Origin: Phaeobacter italicus
Lineage (GTDB): Bacteria > Pseudomonadota > Alphaproteobacteria > Rhodobacterales > Rhodobacteraceae
Direction: 5' to 3'
Length of the DNA stretch: 64,000 bases
Assembly (NCBI RefSeq): GCF_001258055.1
Contig: NZ_CVRM01000035.1
Coordinates: 86,660-150,659, forward strand
Below the pieces are notes generated by a model. The model was not told the DNA's origin. It saw only the letters and a list, made by a program, of their open reading frames with translations, and made no database searches. The translations under genes and the position numbers were made by a program. Shown in pieces: positions 17,074 through 25,585 of the stretch (positions within the stretch are counted from its first letter, which is position 1; each line of letters opens with the position of its first letter).

Positions 17074-17873
17074 AACACATGTTGTTGGGCGCGCTAGCGG
17101 CTGTTGCTATGGGCACGGCGGCTTTTGCCGACGAGATGAAGATGGCGGTGACCACGTCTTTCCACAACTCGGGCCTCGCAGAGGTGCTGTTGCCGGAGAT
17201 CAAGGCCGATCTGGGCCTTGAGGTGCAGTTGCTGGTTGTCGGGACGGGTCAGGCGATCCGTCTGGGCGAGGCGGGCGATGTGGATGCGATCCTGGTCCAC
17301 TCCAAGAAAGCCGAAGAGGCGTTTCTGGCAGGCGGCAATGGCACCCATCGCCGTGAGATCATGTACAATGATTTCGTCTTTGTCGGACCCAAGGCAGACC
17401 CGGCTGGGGTGGCAGAGGCTGGCTCTGCTGCGGATGCCTTGCAGAAGGTTGCGGCCTCGCAAGCGGCCTTTGTCAGCCGTGGTGATGACAGCGGCACCCA
17501 CAAGAAAGAGCTGAGCCTGTGGAAATCCGCCGATCTGTACCCGGAAGGGTTTGGCGATTGGTACAATGCTGTGGGGGCAGGCATGGGCGCTGCGCTCAAC
17601 ACTGCGGCAGGGATGAACGGCTATATCATGTCCGACCGTGCCAGCTGGCTCAACTTTGCCAACAAGGGAGATCTGGCGCTGCTGTATTCCGGCGATCCGG
17701 TGTTGTTCAACCAATACGCCTATCTGCCGGTCAATCCGGAAAAGCACCCTCATGTCAAAACGGAACTGGTGGCCGAGCTGGAGAACTGGCTGGTGTCGGA
17801 CAAGGCAAAGGATCTGATCAACAGCTACCAGATCAACGGCGAAGCCCTGTTCGTGTTCAACGCCAAACCGTAA
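17070..17873 (+). CDS. tupA: Periplasmic tungstate-binding protein
   Basis: 267 residues with a cleavable signal peptide (MKHMLLGALAAVAMGTAAFA). The mature start, MAVTTSFHNSGLAEVLLPEIK, carries the TT-S-x-x-x-S-GL oxyanion-binding pattern of TupA; FVSRGDDSGTHKKELSLWK and MNGYIMSDRASWL are further family motifs. It captures tungstate (possibly molybdate) for TupBC. The nearby molybdopterin formate dehydrogenase (25940-28915) is a plausible client for the metal. Confidence 0.9.
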   Translation: MKHMLLGALAAVAMGTAAFADEMKMAVTTSFHNSGLAEVLLPEIKADLGLEVQLLVVGTGQAIRLGEAGDVDAILVHSKKAEEAFLAGGNGTHRREIMYNDFVFVGPKADPAGVAEAGSAADALQKVAASQAAFVSRGDDSGTHKKELSLWKSADLYPEGFGDWYNAVGAGMGAALNTAAGMNGYIMSDRASWLNFANKGDLALLYSGDPVLFNQYAYLPVNPEKHPHVKTELVAELENWLVSDKAKDLINSYQINGEALFVFNAKP

Positions 17874-17903
17874 CGCTGTCGCCTTTTGGGAATGACGAAA
17901 TGC

Positions 17904-17933
17904 AAAACGCCGCGCGGGTCTGCGCGGCGTTTT
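17904..17933. terminator. Terminator between tupA and the DUF6505 gene
   Basis: A 12-bp stem AAAACGCCGCGC / GCGCGGCGTTTT with a six-base loop (GGGTCT), flanked by A and T runs so that it can serve both converging transcripts. Confidence 0.88.
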
Positions 17934-17987
17934 CTGTTATCGGGCCAGTCGATTTTTCGGGCCAGTTGTTTGGTCAGGCTGTCAATC

Positions 17988-18467
17988 TCAGTCGTCGGTC
18001 ACGTGGATGGCGAATTGTTCCAGCCCAGCGTCCTGCGCTTCGATGGCGCGAAAGCTCTCCTTTACTCCGGCCTCTGTCAGTTCGCGCATCACAGTCAGCA
18101 GCGTGTTGGGGGCATGATCGGCGCAGAGGTCAGCCATGTGCGCGAGCTCTTCCTGGGCGACGGGGCGCGCGGCCTCTATCCCTGGGGCGCCGTAGTAGGT
18201 GACAAAATGCTGGGCCAGCAGATCGCGGAGGGTCGCCATCTCGGCCTCTTCAATCTTGGTCACTGCGACAAAGGTCGCCCGCCCACCCGTTTCCAGCCCC
18301 ATCCAGCCGTTCGCAAAGGCCTGACGCTGTTTGCCGATCAGATCGGCCTCGCCCCAGTTTGAAAACTCAAACCCGCCGGAAATGCACCACTCGCCGGTGC
18401 GGGCAGGGCTGGCAAAGACGTTCTGATCGCTCTCGTCGAAATGAATGGCACGGGCAAGCTGCATCAT
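17988..18467 (-). CDS. DUF6505-like protein
   Basis: 159 residues, soluble. It begins MMQLARAIHFDESDQNVF and contains GEWCISGGFEFSNW, features I associate with the DUF6505 family of alphaproteobacterial formate dehydrogenase loci. No catalytic motif is evident. Its ATG overlaps the stop of the ligase-like gene by 4 bp, so both are likely made from the mrp transcript. Function unknown; an accessory role in formate dehydrogenase maturation is inference from position. Confidence 0.6.
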   Translation of the reverse strand: MMQLARAIHFDESDQNVFASPARTGEWCISGGFEFSNWGEADLIGKQRQAFANGWMGLETGGRATFVAVTKIEEAEMATLRDLLAQHFVTYYGAPGIEAARPVAQEELAHMADLCADHAPNTLLTVMRELTEAGVKESFRAIEAQDAGLEQFAIHVTDD

Positions 18468-19171
18468 GGGGTCTCCAGTAGGGTGGTGAGAGGGATCAGA
18501 TGGGTGGTTGTCTCATCGCGCAGGAGCAGGCCGAAATCTTCATCCACCCCAAGAAATGTGCCGGTCTGGCCCTTGTGGCTTATGGCCTCGCCCATGTCCT
18601 GCGCCAGACCCCGCCAGGTGGCATGGACGGGTTCGGTGCCTTCGTCCTCCCAGCGGTTGATCCAGTGCAGCGCGTGACGCGCCCAGCTTTCCAGAAGCTG
18701 GCCTGCGTCCACATCGGCGCAGCCCTCGGCATATAGGGCCGTGTCCTCCGGGTGATCGCCGGTTTCACCCTCGCCCGGCGGCCAAAGCGGCAGGTCCAGA
18801 CCGATGACCAGCCAATCAGGCACCTCTGATGGCTCTGCCGTGCTGGAGGCAGCGCGCAGGCGGCCACACCGGCCGCCATTGATCCGCAAGCCGCCATCCC
18901 ATTGAAGATGCACCGCGACCTCTGGTGGGGCCAGCGCACCCAGGGCGTTCTGCAGCGCAATGCCACAGACGGGCAGCATTGTCATAGCCTGTTGCAGCGC
19001 GACCTCGGGCGCGAAAACGAGGGCAGCCTGCAACCGGTCGTGGGACAGGTTGTAGACCACCAGACCCGCATCGCAGCCCAGCACTGCCTTTTGGCAGGCA
19101 AGCGCAAAGGGATCCTCTGCCCCGCTGAGCGCAAGCCCCTCCATCAGAGGCGGAAAGCTGAGTTCGCTCAT
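18464..19171 (-). CDS. Biotin/lipoate-protein-ligase-like protein with non-canonical active site
   Basis: 235 residues from ATG 19171 (a GTG at 19180 is possible). The N-terminal half resembles the biotin/lipoate ligase fold, starting LSFPPLMEGLALSGAEDPFALAC and continuing LSHDRLQAALVFAPE. A C-terminal DUF4444-like domain (GTFLGVDEDFGLLLRDETTTHLIPL) resembles the SH3-like ligase tail. The segment equivalent to the catalytic KWPND is LQWDGGLRINGGRCGRL, so the key lysine is absent. Classical biotin or lipoate transfer is therefore doubtful. It lies between mrp and the DUF6505 gene in the formate dehydrogenase locus. Confidence 0.68.
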   Translation of the reverse strand: MSELSFPPLMEGLALSGAEDPFALACQKAVLGCDAGLVVYNLSHDRLQAALVFAPEVALQQAMTMLPVCGIALQNALGALAPPEVAVHLQWDGGLRINGGRCGRLRAASSTAEPSEVPDWLVIGLDLPLWPPGEGETGDHPEDTALYAEGCADVDAGQLLESWARHALHWINRWEDEGTEPVHATWRGLAQDMGEAISHKGQTGTFLGVDEDFGLLLRDETTTHLIPLTTLLETP

Positions 19172-19184
19172 GGCGGCCACCGGA

Positions 19185-20249
19185 TCAGGCCTGACCTTTG
19201 GCGATCAGATCTGCCGCCAGATCGTGAAACGCCTTGGCCTGTGCGCTGTCGGGTTTGCTGACGGCAATCGGCGCGCCACCGTCGGCGGCCACGCGCACAT
19301 CCAGATGCAACGGGATTTCTGCGAGCAGCGGCACGTTCAGCTTGTCAGCCTCGGCCGCGACGCCACCATGGCCAAAGACATGTTCCTCGTGCCCGCAGTT
19401 GGAGCAGATATGCGTGGACATGTTTTCTACCATGCCAATGATCGGCACGTTCAGTTTCTGGAACATGTCGATGCCCTTGCGGGCGTCGATCAGGGCAACG
19501 TCCTGCGGCGTGGACACCACGATGGCGCCGTCCACATGTGCCTTTTGCGCCAGCGTCATCTGCACGTCACCGGTGCCCGGTGGCAGGTCCACGATCAGCA
19601 CATCCAGCGCGCCCCACTGCACCTGCATCATCATCTGCTGAAGGGCCCCCATCAGCATCGGGCCACGCCAGACAACAGCCTGGTCTTCATTGGTCATGAG
19701 ACCAATCGACATCATGGTGACACCGTGGTTGCGCATCGGCAGGATCGTTTTGCCATCGGGGCTAGCAGGGCGGCCAGAGACACCCAGCATGCGCGGCTGC
19801 GAGGGGCCGTAGACATCGGCGTCCAGCAGGCCCACACGGCGGCCCTGCGCGGCCAGAGCACAGGCGATATTTGCCGACACTGTGGATTTGCCGACGCCTC
19901 CCTTGCCCGAAGCAACAGCGATGATGCGGTCTACGCCGGGGATTTTCTGCGGGCCTTGCGGCTGGGCGGCCTGCTTGGGCTTCAGATCCGGCGGGGCCTT
20001 TTCGGAATGGGCGGTCAGCATGGCCGAGACTTTGCCCGCGCCGGGAAGGGCCGCAACCTTGGCATCTGCTTCGTCCCGCACCGGCGCGTAAACGTCGGAT
20101 TTGGCTGGGTCGATTTCCAGAACAAAGCGGACAGTGCCCTCTTCGATGTTCAGCGCACGCACGATACCTGCGGCGACGATATCGCTGCCGGAGAGCGGAT
20201 CCTTGATGGTCTTGAGCGTTTCAAGAACGGTTTCACGAGAGAGAGACAC
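19185..20249 (-). CDS. Mrp/NBP35-family P-loop ATPase (Fe-S cluster carrier)
   Basis: 354 residues. An N-terminal MIP18/DUF59-like domain (VLETLKTIKDPLSGSDIV..AGIV) is followed by the deviant Walker A GKGGVGKSTVS, the motif LIVDLPPGTGDVQMTLAQ, and a CxxC motif in HICSNCGHEEHVFG used for Fe-S binding in this family. ApbC/Mrp proteins deliver [4Fe-4S] clusters to apo-proteins. It heads a minus-strand operon with the ligase-like and DUF6505 genes, and could serve the many clusters of the adjacent formate dehydrogenase, but housekeeping duty is equally possible. Confidence 0.9.
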   Translation of the reverse strand: MSLSRETVLETLKTIKDPLSGSDIVAAGIVRALNIEEGTVRFVLEIDPAKSDVYAPVRDEADAKVAALPGAGKVSAMLTAHSEKAPPDLKPKQAAQPQGPQKIPGVDRIIAVASGKGGVGKSTVSANIACALAAQGRRVGLLDADVYGPSQPRMLGVSGRPASPDGKTILPMRNHGVTMMSIGLMTNEDQAVVWRGPMLMGALQQMMMQVQWGALDVLIVDLPPGTGDVQMTLAQKAHVDGAIVVSTPQDVALIDARKGIDMFQKLNVPIIGMVENMSTHICSNCGHEEHVFGHGGVAAEADKLNVPLLAEIPLHLDVRVAADGGAPIAVSKPDSAQAKAFHDLAADLIAKGQA

Positions 20250-20355
20250 GCCGGGGTTGCTCCTTGGTTATTTGTTTGTCTTCAGTTTCGGGGCGGCTGC
20301 GGCGGGGCCGAGATCACGCCTTGACGAAGATGTAGGTGGTTTCCTAGCATTTCGT

Positions 20356-21159
20356 ATGGGTTTGGTATGCAGTCTTTTGCGGGTTCGGATACGGTTTTTG
20401 GCGGTTTGTGCGGCTGTGCTGCTGCTTGCGGGGGGCATTGTGCCCGGTGGCCCGCTCCGCGCTGAAGAGACCCCGCGCCTTGTCCGCCTGGCTGTGCCAC
20501 AGGCGCTGGTGGACACCGGGCTGTTGGCCTACATCCTGCCGCGATTTTCCCTGAAAACCCAGATCCGCGTTCATGTGGTTCCCGTGGATGAAGCGGCGGA
20601 GGCGCGGCTCGACGGCACAGCGGCGGGCACGCCAGTGTTTTCCGATGCCGACACGACCTGGCATCTTGATCTGATTGCGCCTGACCATGCCGGGGCCAAG
20701 CGTCTGCGCAAATGGCTGACCTCCGATGTCGGTGTGCGCGCCATTGCGGCCTATGCCCCAGCTGGCGTGGCAATGTTTCGGGCCCCCGAGGTCCGCGAAG
20801 CGGAGGTGGCCGAACTGTCGTGGGATGGCGATGCCGACCTCGGCTACAGCCTGTCGCGCGTTCATTGCGGTCGCTGCCACGCGGTCGATGAGGCAGGACG
20901 CATCAACAGCATCGGCTCGACGCCATCGTTTTTCGTTCTGCGAACGCTGTCCGACTGGGAGGGCCGCTTTCAGGCGTTTTATGCGTTGAAACCCCATCCT
21001 GCCTTTACCCAGATCGCAGATGTAACCGCGCCTTTCGACGAGGCCAGACCCTCGCCGATCGTTCCCGTGGAAATGACGCTGGAGGAGCTGGAAAACATCA
21101 TGGCCTATGTGGCCCTGCTGGCCCCAGCTGATTTGGGCGCGCCGTTGGAACAGAAATAG
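20356..21159 (+). CDS. Periplasmic cytochrome c with TupA-like N-terminal segment
   Basis: 267 residues from ATG 20356. A signal peptide (LAVCAAVLLLAGGIV) is followed by RLAVPQALVDTGLLAYILPRF, which lines up with the mature start of TupA (MAVTTSFHNSGLAEVLLPEI), and then by TWHLDLIAPDHAGAKRLRKWLTSDVGVRAIAAY, like the C-terminal helix of such binding proteins. Heme motif C171-GR-C174-H175; an axial Met could be in VPVEMTLEELENI. The middle of a normal binding protein is missing. It lies between mrp (divergent) and the polyferredoxin gene (convergent). It probably carries electrons in the periplasm; the binding-protein-like part is an observation by eye. Confidence 0.72.
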   Translation: MGLVCSLLRVRIRFLAVCAAVLLLAGGIVPGGPLRAEETPRLVRLAVPQALVDTGLLAYILPRFSLKTQIRVHVVPVDEAAEARLDGTAAGTPVFSDADTTWHLDLIAPDHAGAKRLRKWLTSDVGVRAIAAYAPAGVAMFRAPEVREAEVAELSWDGDADLGYSLSRVHCGRCHAVDEAGRINSIGSTPSFFVLRTLSDWEGRFQAFYALKPHPAFTQIADVTAPFDEARPSPIVPVEMTLEELENIMAYVALLAPADLGAPLEQK

Positions 21160-21261
21160 AGTCGTCATCGTCTTGCGTCGGGGCCGTCGGCTGTGAAGGT
21201 TCCGTGAAAAGTGGGCCCGCCGCCCCGGTCGGGGCAGATCTGGGCAGGTCGGGCGAGCGAC

Positions 21262-23211
21262 TTAGTGGTCCTTGCGTTTGCTCAGATAGTCCTCGGTGGT
21301 GCGCACGCGGGGGCGATCAGCACCGGCAAAAGGATTGTTCTGCTGGTGGAACTGCGCGTTGACCCGGCAGTCGTCACACATCTGGATCATCCGTGCGGCA
21401 TCTGGATTGGCAAACATGGAGTGTTTCCCTGCGAGCTTTTCGGTGATTTTGTCGATGGTGGATTTTACCCCGAATGGCGTGCCGCATTCGACGCAGGCAA
21501 AGGGCTCTTCTTCGTGCAGGACAACCTGTGACAGCGCCGCAGACGTGAGGTTTAGGCGGGGCTCGTAGCTGATTGCATTCTCCGGGCAGACATTGGCGCA
21601 GAGCCCGCATTGCAGGCAGGCGTCCTCTTGAAAGCGGAGCTGCGGCAGGTCCGGATTGTCACCAAGCGCACCGGAGGGGCAGAGCGAAACACAGGACAGG
21701 CAAAGGGTGCATTTGTCCGACGCGACAAGCACCGCACCATATGGCGCGCCCTCGGGCAGGGGTAACATGTCCGCATCGGGCATCAGCGCCTTGGCGGCCT
21801 GCCGGGTGATCTGGCGTCTGGTGCCCATTGGCCGTTGGGGTGTTTCCACGGCAGCGGATCCCTTGGCGGGTGCAAAAAGCTGCTCGCTCAGCTGGTCGGG
21901 ATCAGCAGGCTCCAACAGGCGCAGGTGGTCCCCCGCAATCGCTGCCGCCAGCGCAATTTCGTGGTCCTGCGTATCGCGTTCGGCCTTGGGCGAGAGAAGG
22001 ACGTTGACCTCGGCAAAGCCGGCAGTCAGCGCCGCCAGCGCCTCGGCATGACCAAAACTGTTGAGCGCATCGACCGACAGCGGGATCACGTCGGCGGGCA
22101 GACCCCGGCCGTGGCGGGCGGTCAGCTCGATCATCTCGCGCCCGTAGGCATCCACGACCAGCAGGCGCGGAGAGGTGCCGCCTGCGTCCAGATAGGCCTT
22201 TGCCAACGTCTGGATCCGGCGCATCTGGGCGTCGGTTGGCGGGGCGTCATAGGTGATGGCGCCAGAGGGGCACAGCGAGGCGCAGGACCCGCAACCGGCG
22301 CAGATCATCGGGTCGATGCTGACGTGGTCGCCATCCGGGCTGATGGCGCCGGTCGGGCAGACGTCCAGACAGCGGGTGCAACCGGTCTGGCCCGCCCGCG
22401 AATGGGCACACAAGAGCGGCTCGCTGCGCACGTAGAGTGGTTTTTCGAAGGTGCCGATCAACTGGCTCGTGGTCAGGATGGCATCCGCCAACGCAGTGGG
22501 GGACTTGGGGTCAGCGCGGACATAGCCTTCACGTTTTTCCGGTGCCGGAAACAGCGGACGATCGCCGCGCAGATCAAGGATGATGTCGCAGATCGATTGG
22601 CCGCCATCTCGCGGAGCGTCCCAGGTCCAGTTGCGGCCCGTTACATCCAGCTGCTGCAGCTGATCGATTGTCACGGCAAACTGTCCCAACCCCCCCTGCG
22701 CCCGTCGCAGATGTCCTGAAATGACGTCGTAGGCGCGGGTCATCGGTGGGTCGATTGGCTGCTCAAGAAGCACGGTCACGGCGTGCGTATCCTGCAGTTT
22801 TTCAGCCGCCGCAAAGGCCACATCCGGCGCCCCAAGGATCAGGCAGAGGCCTTCGGAATGGACATCTACTGTCTTGCTTGTGGGGATCTCCAGCAGGGCC
22901 TCGGCAACCAATGCGGACATTTTGGGCAGTGTTGAGGCCTGATCGGTGGTCCATCCTGCCCGGTCACGCAGATCGAGATAGGCAGGCGAGGGGCGGCCCA
23001 GCTCCTCTGCCAGAGCATCAAAAAAGCGGTGTTCCTGGGCACAACAAATAATTGCATCTTCGCCTTCAAGCGCCGTGGCAGCCTGCTCTATCTGGGTGGT
23101 GCAAAGCGCGGAATGCACCTTGGAGCAGGGCAGGCCGGTCGCTTGAGACAGGGCCTCTTTATCGAGGTTCTGAGTGCCGGAACAGTCACATAAAATCAGA
23201 TGTTTAGGCAT
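21262..23211 (-). CDS. Polyferredoxin with HdrA-like N-terminus in the formate dehydrogenase locus
   Basis: 649 residues from the ATG at 23211 (GAGGAAAC just upstream). The N-terminal about 130 residues show ILCDCSGTQNLDKEAL, SALCTTQIEQAATALEG and IICCAQEHRFFDALAEEL, the cysteine spacing of the HdrA N-terminal domain. Two ferredoxin pairs follow: CTRCLDVCPTG with CAGCGSCASLCPSG, and CTLCLSCVSLCPSG with CLQCGLCANVCPEN, giving four [4Fe-4S] clusters. Between them a FlpD/MvhD-like stretch (PADVIPLSVDALNSFGHAEALAAL) lacks its cysteines. A C-terminal CVECG...CDDC may bind zinc. No signal peptide, so it is cytosolic. It likely shuttles electrons for formate oxidation. Confidence 0.78.
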   Translation of the reverse strand: MPKHLILCDCSGTQNLDKEALSQATGLPCSKVHSALCTTQIEQAATALEGEDAIICCAQEHRFFDALAEELGRPSPAYLDLRDRAGWTTDQASTLPKMSALVAEALLEIPTSKTVDVHSEGLCLILGAPDVAFAAAEKLQDTHAVTVLLEQPIDPPMTRAYDVISGHLRRAQGGLGQFAVTIDQLQQLDVTGRNWTWDAPRDGGQSICDIILDLRGDRPLFPAPEKREGYVRADPKSPTALADAILTTSQLIGTFEKPLYVRSEPLLCAHSRAGQTGCTRCLDVCPTGAISPDGDHVSIDPMICAGCGSCASLCPSGAITYDAPPTDAQMRRIQTLAKAYLDAGGTSPRLLVVDAYGREMIELTARHGRGLPADVIPLSVDALNSFGHAEALAALTAGFAEVNVLLSPKAERDTQDHEIALAAAIAGDHLRLLEPADPDQLSEQLFAPAKGSAAVETPQRPMGTRRQITRQAAKALMPDADMLPLPEGAPYGAVLVASDKCTLCLSCVSLCPSGALGDNPDLPQLRFQEDACLQCGLCANVCPENAISYEPRLNLTSAALSQVVLHEEEPFACVECGTPFGVKSTIDKITEKLAGKHSMFANPDAARMIQMCDDCRVNAQFHQQNNPFAGADRPRVRTTEDYLSKRKDH

Positions 23212-23567
23212 GTTTCCTCGCGCTTTGTAGTGCTGCCTGAAGTGGCGGTTTTTCGCCGGAACGGGCCTTAGAGTAGGCATGATTCCCGCAGGTCGTAAAC
23301 CGGATTTCGCGGTGTGCTTGCTGTTGGTCGTAGCGGCCAGAGGTTGAGTGATTCGCATTGGCGGCGTGCGATTGACGGCCGGGCATTTTTCCGACTGAAA
23401 AGCTCAAGATAGACTTTTCGTCCGGTCGGGCCCGTTGGTCGCTGAAAGCTTGGTCAGATTGACCGATACCGCCTGTTTATCGAGCAATCAGCAAATCTTA
23501 TCTTTCGGCAGCCCGTCACGATGCGGCACTCTTTGAGGAAAGCGACAAAACCGACAGGGCGGTCAAC
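23212..23567. promoter_or_regulatory. Divergent intergenic region polyferredoxin / fdh operon
   Basis: 356 bp without a supported gene. It must hold the promoters for the polyferredoxin gene (minus) and the DUF3305-fdh operon (plus). No clear -24/-12 sigma-54 element (TGGCAC-N5-TTGC) was found by eye, in keeping with the lack of the sigma-54 contact loop in the response regulator encoded downstream. Binding sites of that regulator would be expected here but none stands out. Confidence 0.4.
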
Positions 23568-24143
23568 GTGACGCAAACCATCGATCCGAATGCAAAGACG
23601 GTTGTGATGCCGCTGGGCGTTGTGATGCGCCGTCAGCCGGGGGTGACCCGTTGGGCGCGCTGGTCCTGGAAGGCGACGGCGGTTCTGCCGGGAGCAGGGG
23701 AGGCGCGCTGGCAGTTGCTGCGCGAGGAGGATGGGGTCAGCGAATTCCACGCGGCCACCCTCCCGCTGGAGCTGCACCGGACGGAGGCAGAGGCCTACCT
23801 GCATGGCCTGACAGCCGAACCACCCTGCATCTACGTCGTATTGCGTGACAGCGTGGAAGGGGATTGTCCGCTGGAAGTGCTGCTGGTGACCGCATCCCCC
23901 TATGAGGCGCAGGATTACGCGGACAATGGCGAGGATCTGGTGGAAAAGGTGCCGATGCCTGCGGGGCTGATCGCGTGGGTGCGGGACTTTGCCAAGCTGC
24001 ATTATCAGGATGAGCCGTTCAAGAAACGCCGCCGTGACCGCGTAAAGACCGACGCCAGCGAAGACGGCATTGGCGATCCACGGATTTCCCAGCTAACGGA
24101 TGTCTATCGCTCGCCGTCTCTCAAGAAGGCGCGCCTGTCATGA
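23568..24143 (+). CDS. DUF3305 protein, formate dehydrogenase accessory
   Basis: 191 residues starting at GTG 23568. It contains MPLGVVMRRQPGVTRWARWSWKATAVLPGA, the opening typical of DUF3305, then LPLELHRTEAEAYLHGL and PPCIYVVLR. Soluble. The basic C-terminus (KKRRRDRVK) is notable. It heads the fdh operon and overlaps the DUF3306 gene by 4 bp. DUF3305 and DUF3306 genes occur together beside this type of formate dehydrogenase; their role is unknown. Confidence 0.82.
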   Translation: MTQTIDPNAKTVVMPLGVVMRRQPGVTRWARWSWKATAVLPGAGEARWQLLREEDGVSEFHAATLPLELHRTEAEAYLHGLTAEPPCIYVVLRDSVEGDCPLEVLLVTASPYEAQDYADNGEDLVEKVPMPAGLIAWVRDFAKLHYQDEPFKKRRRDRVKTDASEDGIGDPRISQLTDVYRSPSLKKARLS

Positions 24144-24889
24144 GAGGGGATGATTTCTGGTCCCGTCGCCGCGCCCGTGTTGCGGCAGAGCAGGAGGCAG
24201 AGGCCGCCGAGGTCGCCGCAGCTGCCCGTCAGGCTGCAGAGGAGGCGCTGGAGGAAAAGACCGACGCCGAGATCCTCGAAGAGCTGGATTTGCCGGACCC
24301 GGACGAGATGCAGCAGGGCGATGATTTCAGCGTCTTCCTGAAAGAGACCATACCGGCGCGGATCCGTACCCGCGCCCTGCGTCGTTTGTGGACCAGCAAT
24401 CCGGTGCTGGCGAACGTGGACGGGCTGCTGGACTATGGCGAAGACTTCACTGACAGCGCAATGGTGATCGAAAACCTGCAGACTGCCTATCAGGTTGGCA
24501 AGGGCATGACCGCCCATGTCGAAGAGCTGGCCCGCCAGGCGCAGGAGGCGACAGAGGGCGAAGCGGTCGCGACGGCTGAGGCCGCCGACAACAGCGATGC
24601 CCAGCCCGCTGAGGAGGCAACGGTCTGCGATGCGACAGATGGTGAGGGGAACGCCCCCCTGATCGCGCAGGCTGAAACACCGAAATCCGAAACCGTCCGC
24701 CCGCCAACCATGGCCCTGCTGTCGCCAAGGGATGCGGTCGAGGAGGCTGAGGCGACTTTGGCGCCACATCCCGTGGTTCTGGACGAGCCGGAGCCGGTGC
24801 CAGCTGCGCCACGCCGCATGCGCTTTACCTTTGCTGCAGACACTCATGCTGCAGAGACCGAGGCAGATACCGGCGCTTCCGCCACCTGA
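24140..24889 (+). CDS. DUF3306 protein, formate dehydrogenase accessory
   Basis: 249 residues. It starts MRGDDFWSRRRARVAAEQEAE, the FWxRRRxxV start of DUF3306, followed by a conserved core (DFSVFLKETIPARIRTRALRRLWTSNPVLANVDGLLDYGEDF). The C-terminal half (about residues 150-249) is low-complexity, acidic and Ala-rich, ending MRFTFA. The conserved L-R-R-L-W-x-S-x-P segment resembles a helical adaptor, but no enzyme motif is visible. Coupled to DUF3305 by overlap and to TorD by a 45-bp gap. Confidence 0.82.
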   Translation: MRGDDFWSRRRARVAAEQEAEAAEVAAAARQAAEEALEEKTDAEILEELDLPDPDEMQQGDDFSVFLKETIPARIRTRALRRLWTSNPVLANVDGLLDYGEDFTDSAMVIENLQTAYQVGKGMTAHVEELARQAQEATEGEAVATAEAADNSDAQPAEEATVCDATDGEGNAPLIAQAETPKSETVRPPTMALLSPRDAVEEAEATLAPHPVVLDEPEPVPAAPRRMRFTFAADTHAAETEADTGASAT

Positions 24890-24934
24890 AACATCGCTGA
24901 AACGCCCTAGATCAAGACCCGCGAGGAGACCTAA

Positions 24935-25582
24935 ATGACCGCCGAGCAAGCCCAGACAGAGACCATCGCACAGGATGCCGCCCCTGCAATCCCGCAGGAT
25001 GAGGATCGTCTGCGCGCGGATCTCTACAACTTTCTGGGGCTTATGCTGTCCGGCCCGCCGGATGAGATGCTGCTGGAGCAGGTGGCGGGACTCGCAGGCG
25101 ATGACACTGATTTGGGCACAGCGATCAATGCGCTGGCCAAGATCGCCCGTCTCACCAAGCCGGCCGCTGCCGAGCGGGAGTTCAACAAGCTGTTCATCGG
25201 ATTGGGTCGCGGCGAGCTGCTGCCTTACGCCAGCTATTATCTCACCGGTTTCCTGAATGAGAAACCGCTGGCATCGCTGCGTCAGGATATGGCCGCGCGG
25301 GGCATGACACGGGCCGAAAATGTCTATGAGCCGGAGGACAACATTGCCTCGCTGATGGAGATGATGGGCGCGCTGATTGCCGGGCGTTTTGGGTCTGCTT
25401 CCCCGCTGAGCGATCAGAAACAGTTTTACAACAAACACATCGGCCCCTGGGCTGGTCATTTCTTTTCCGATCTCGAAGCCGCCAAGAATTCGGTCCTCTA
25501 CGCTGCTGTCGGCGCGGTGGGCCGTGTCTTCATGGACATTGAAGCCGAAGGATTTCGGATGAGTGCGGAGCAATCCGCCTGA
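24935..25582 (+). CDS. TorD/DmsD-family molecular chaperone for formate dehydrogenase
   Basis: 215 residues, all-helical type. RADLYNFLGLMLSGPPDEMLLEQV near the N-terminus and REFNKLFIGLGRGELLPYASYYLTGFLNEKPLASLRQDM match the TorD family, including the E-F-N-x-L-F-I-G and P-Y-x-S-x-Y core. Such redox-enzyme maturation proteins bind Tat signal peptides and guide cofactor loading. The likely client is FdhA (Tat signal at 25940) and perhaps the small Tat protein just downstream. AGGAGACC precedes the ATG. Confidence 0.88.
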   Translation: MTAEQAQTETIAQDAAPAIPQDEDRLRADLYNFLGLMLSGPPDEMLLEQVAGLAGDDTDLGTAINALAKIARLTKPAAAEREFNKLFIGLGRGELLPYASYYLTGFLNEKPLASLRQDMAARGMTRAENVYEPEDNIASLMEMMGALIAGRFGSASPLSDQKQFYNKHIGPWAGHFFSDLEAAKNSVLYAAVGAVGRVFMDIEAEGFRMSAEQSA

Positions 25583-25585
25583 GCC

